Positions 62,663 through 64,000 of a DNA stretch of 64,000 nt are shown piece by piece. Each line of letters opens with the position of its first letter. Positions within the stretch are counted from its first letter, which is position 1. Under the pieces are notes generated by a model. It was given only the letters and a program-made list of their open reading frames with translations. It was not told the DNA's origin and did not search any database. The stretch comes from Acidobacteriota bacterium (lineage in GTDB: Bacteria > Acidobacteriota > Blastocatellia > UBA7656). Position numbers and translations under genes: made by a program. The stretch is from the NCBI GenBank assembly GCA_038040445.1, contig JBBPIG010000011.1, positions 62,001 to 126,000 of the forward strand, written 5' to 3'.

Positions 62663-63682
62663 ATGAATCGACTCGCTATCGTCGTTGCCGTTCTTTCCCT
62701 GGTCGGGTATCCGCCGGCCCACCTCCGCGCCGCGATGGAACCCATCGCTAAACCTGCGCCGATTGCGCTTCAAACCCCGCTGCGCATCGCGCTCATCGGC
62801 TTCTCTCGCGCAAAGGCAACCGGCGACTCCGTCGCCCTCGACTCCTCGTTTGCCGAAGCTTTCGGCCGCGACTCGCGCGTTGTGTTGATCGATCATTCGA
62901 TGATGCAGCCGGCATTGAGCGGAATCGGCTATGAGGGTTCGATAAACATGAGCAAGGAAGAAGCGAGGAGGCTCGCCGCCGCCATCGGCTGCGACTTTTT
63001 CATTGTAGGCAAAGCTGAAGCGCTCACTCGCAGCGAGGTCAAGAACGAATCCCACGAAGAAGCGTTCGCGGGAGTGATGATTGTTGACGGGAGGACGGGT
63101 TCGCTTGCGGTCTTCTTTTTCGTCTCGGAAAAGGCGGCGACGCGGGAAGGCGCCTTGCGCGCAGTTGCGAGAGCACTGGGTGAACGCGCCCCCGGGTACA
63201 TCGATTCCATGATTCAAATCCGCACGCCGGGTCCGATGCCGGCTCTAAAGGATTCGGGCAACTCTGGTGATGTCATCGAAGATATGCCAGAAGAAGACTC
63301 GCCTCGCGCGGCCGGTTTCAAACCACCGCAGTTCCTCAGCCGAGTTAAGCCCGGTTATACAAGCGAAGCAGAGCAGGCGGATATCACGGCTACCGTGGAG
63401 GTGATGGCTGTCTTTCGTTCGAATGGAGAAGTTGGGGGCGTTGAGATAACTCGATGGGCCGGCTTCGGGTTGGACGAATCGGCAGTCGCGGCCGTACGAC
63501 AACTGAAATACGCGCCCGCGACGCGAGATGGCAATCCCGTTAACATCCGCGCGATGATCCGCTACAACTTCCGTCGAGTGAACGATGTCTCTCAACCTCA
63601 AGAGCAACTCGTTCCAAAGCCGCCGGATAACCCCGAGCGCGACCTGCGACAGCTCTTCAAACCAACCTATCGCCGCCCGTAG
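62663..63682 (+). CDS. Protein with C-terminal TonB domain
   Basis: The protein of about 339 residues has an N-terminal hydrophobic segment (RLAIVVAVLSLVGYPPA), a middle alpha/beta region (IALIGFSRAKATGDS, FGRDSRVVLIDHSMMQPAL, AAAIGCDFFIVGKAEAL) resembling a TolB-like/CsgG-type domain, and a C-terminal TonB domain (ITATVEVMAVFRSNGEVGGV, LDESAVAAVRQLKYAPATRD). Such single TonB-domain proteins are common in Acidobacteria; partner ExbBD genes are not adjacent. The ATG at 62663 is chosen because the upstream frame overlaps the preceding gene. Confidence 0.83.
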   Translation: MNRLAIVVAVLSLVGYPPAHLRAAMEPIAKPAPIALQTPLRIALIGFSRAKATGDSVALDSSFAEAFGRDSRVVLIDHSMMQPALSGIGYEGSINMSKEEARRLAAAIGCDFFIVGKAEALTRSEVKNESHEEAFAGVMIVDGRTGSLAVFFFVSEKAATREGALRAVARALGERAPGYIDSMIQIRTPGPMPALKDSGNSGDVIEDMPEEDSPRAAGFKPPQFLSRVKPGYTSEAEQADITATVEVMAVFRSNGEVGGVEITRWAGFGLDESAVAAVRQLKYAPATRDGNPVNIRAMIRYNFRRVNDVSQPQEQLVPKPPDNPERDLRQLFKPTYRRP

Positions 63683-63694
63683 TTGTGAAGGAGG

Positions 63695-63826
63695 GTATCC
63701 GCGCAAATCCGTCTAATCAGTGTCATCCGTGGTCTATGCGGCGCTGGCAATTGCGATTCTTACAAACTCATAGACCACGGATGACGCGGCTTTGACGGAT
63801 TCGCACTGATTTCGTATTTTGATCGC
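63695..63826 (-). repeat. Dispersed repeat element of about 130 bp, copy 2 (inverse)
   Basis: The inverse of this stretch matches 47154-47280 almost end to end. Its centre repeats ATAGACCACGG and its inverse CCGTGGTCTAT. It occupies the gap between the TonB-domain gene and the final gene fragment. Confidence 0.85.
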
Positions 63827-63871
63827 TAGCGAAACGGCTGTTACAAGTCACTGGTTTATCCCACCGGCTCG

Positions 63872-64000
63872 CTACCTCTTGAACATATCCAAAACCCACT
63901 TCGGCGGATCGGGCTCCTGATCGAGTTTCATCTTCAATCCAAGACTCCCCGTCCATCTGTGCATCCACGACGGTCCATGCAAACCGATATAATCGTCTCT
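63872..64000 (-). CDS. C-terminal fragment of an unidentified protein
   Basis: The minus strand from the right edge reads 42 residues and a TAG stop: DDYIGLHGPSWMHRWTGSLG followed by LKMKLDQEPDPPKWVLDMFK. The tryptophans and prolines look like a real conserved C-terminus. The start is outside the window. The family is not identified. Confidence 0.6.
   Translation of the reverse strand, partial: RDDYIGLHGPSWMHRWTGSLGLKMKLDQEPDPPKWVLDMFKR

Overview
The window looks like part of the chromosome of an Acidobacteriota member, most likely of the Blastocatellia type. This is inferred from gene content, since there is no rRNA. The signs are a PadR regulator beside an ADOP/MacB-like permease, a large soluble Ser/Thr kinase with TolB-like and TPR parts, a DUF4388-DnaJ-TPR fusion, many secreted proteins, and many GTG/TTG starts with good Shine-Dalgarno sites. 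The base composition is GC-rich (roughly 60% by eye). LptE implies a diderm envelope. No rRNA, tRNA, CRISPR array, integrase or transposase was recognised.

Layout. 1-4.7 kb: a truncated ADOP permease, its PadR regulator with a visible operator/promoter, and a secreted S9 peptidase preceded by 10-bp repeats. 4.8-9.1 kb: an orphan Phd antitoxin, an O-methyltransferase, a palindromic repeat cluster, an SDR and an acyl-CoA dehydrogenase. 9.2-10.7 kb: a two-domain protein disulfide oxidoreductase whose second active-site CPYC is written UGA-P-Y-C, followed at once by a SECIS-like hairpin, then DCoH and a lipoprotein. 10.9-13.2 kb: a DUF4097 protein, a membrane protein and a class A beta-lactamase-like protein. 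13.1-17.1 kb is an accessory island: a VapBC remnant, a HEPN gene with an overlapping partner, then AT-richer small unknown genes separated by attC-like sequences. 17.1-27.5 kb: the Ser/Thr kinase, a 1065-aa hybrid histidine kinase, a duplicated pair of small basic secreted proteins, a crotonase, a YCF48/BNR-like protein and Ada. 27.6-31.0 kb: EgtD followed by an ABC ATPase and a fused permease/binding protein of the OpuC/EgtU type. 31-47 kb: amidohydrolase, TPR protein, rpsT, holA-lptE, a subtilase with a 12-fold hexapeptide repeat, leuS, a DUF6883/DUF4926-TPR pair, a PHP hydrolase and endonuclease IV. 47-64 kb: a hydantoinase B-like protein carrying an in-frame repeat insertion, yggS-yggT-yggU-yebC-ruvC, two J-domain genes, rpmE-DUF1385-prfA, a class C beta-lactamase-like protein, prmC, an alpha/beta hydrolase, a TonB-domain protein and a C-terminal gene fragment.

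The strongest novelty candidate is the UGA-containing disulfide oxidoreductase, a probable selenoprotein. Next come the egtD-transporter cluster (possible ergothioneine/hercynine handling), the DUF6883-DUF4926 pair, and an unusually dense set of intergenic repeats: 7-bp tandem repeats at five places, long inverted repeats, and a roughly 130-bp dispersed element. Several of these lie on or next to gene ends, and one lies in frame inside a coding sequence.
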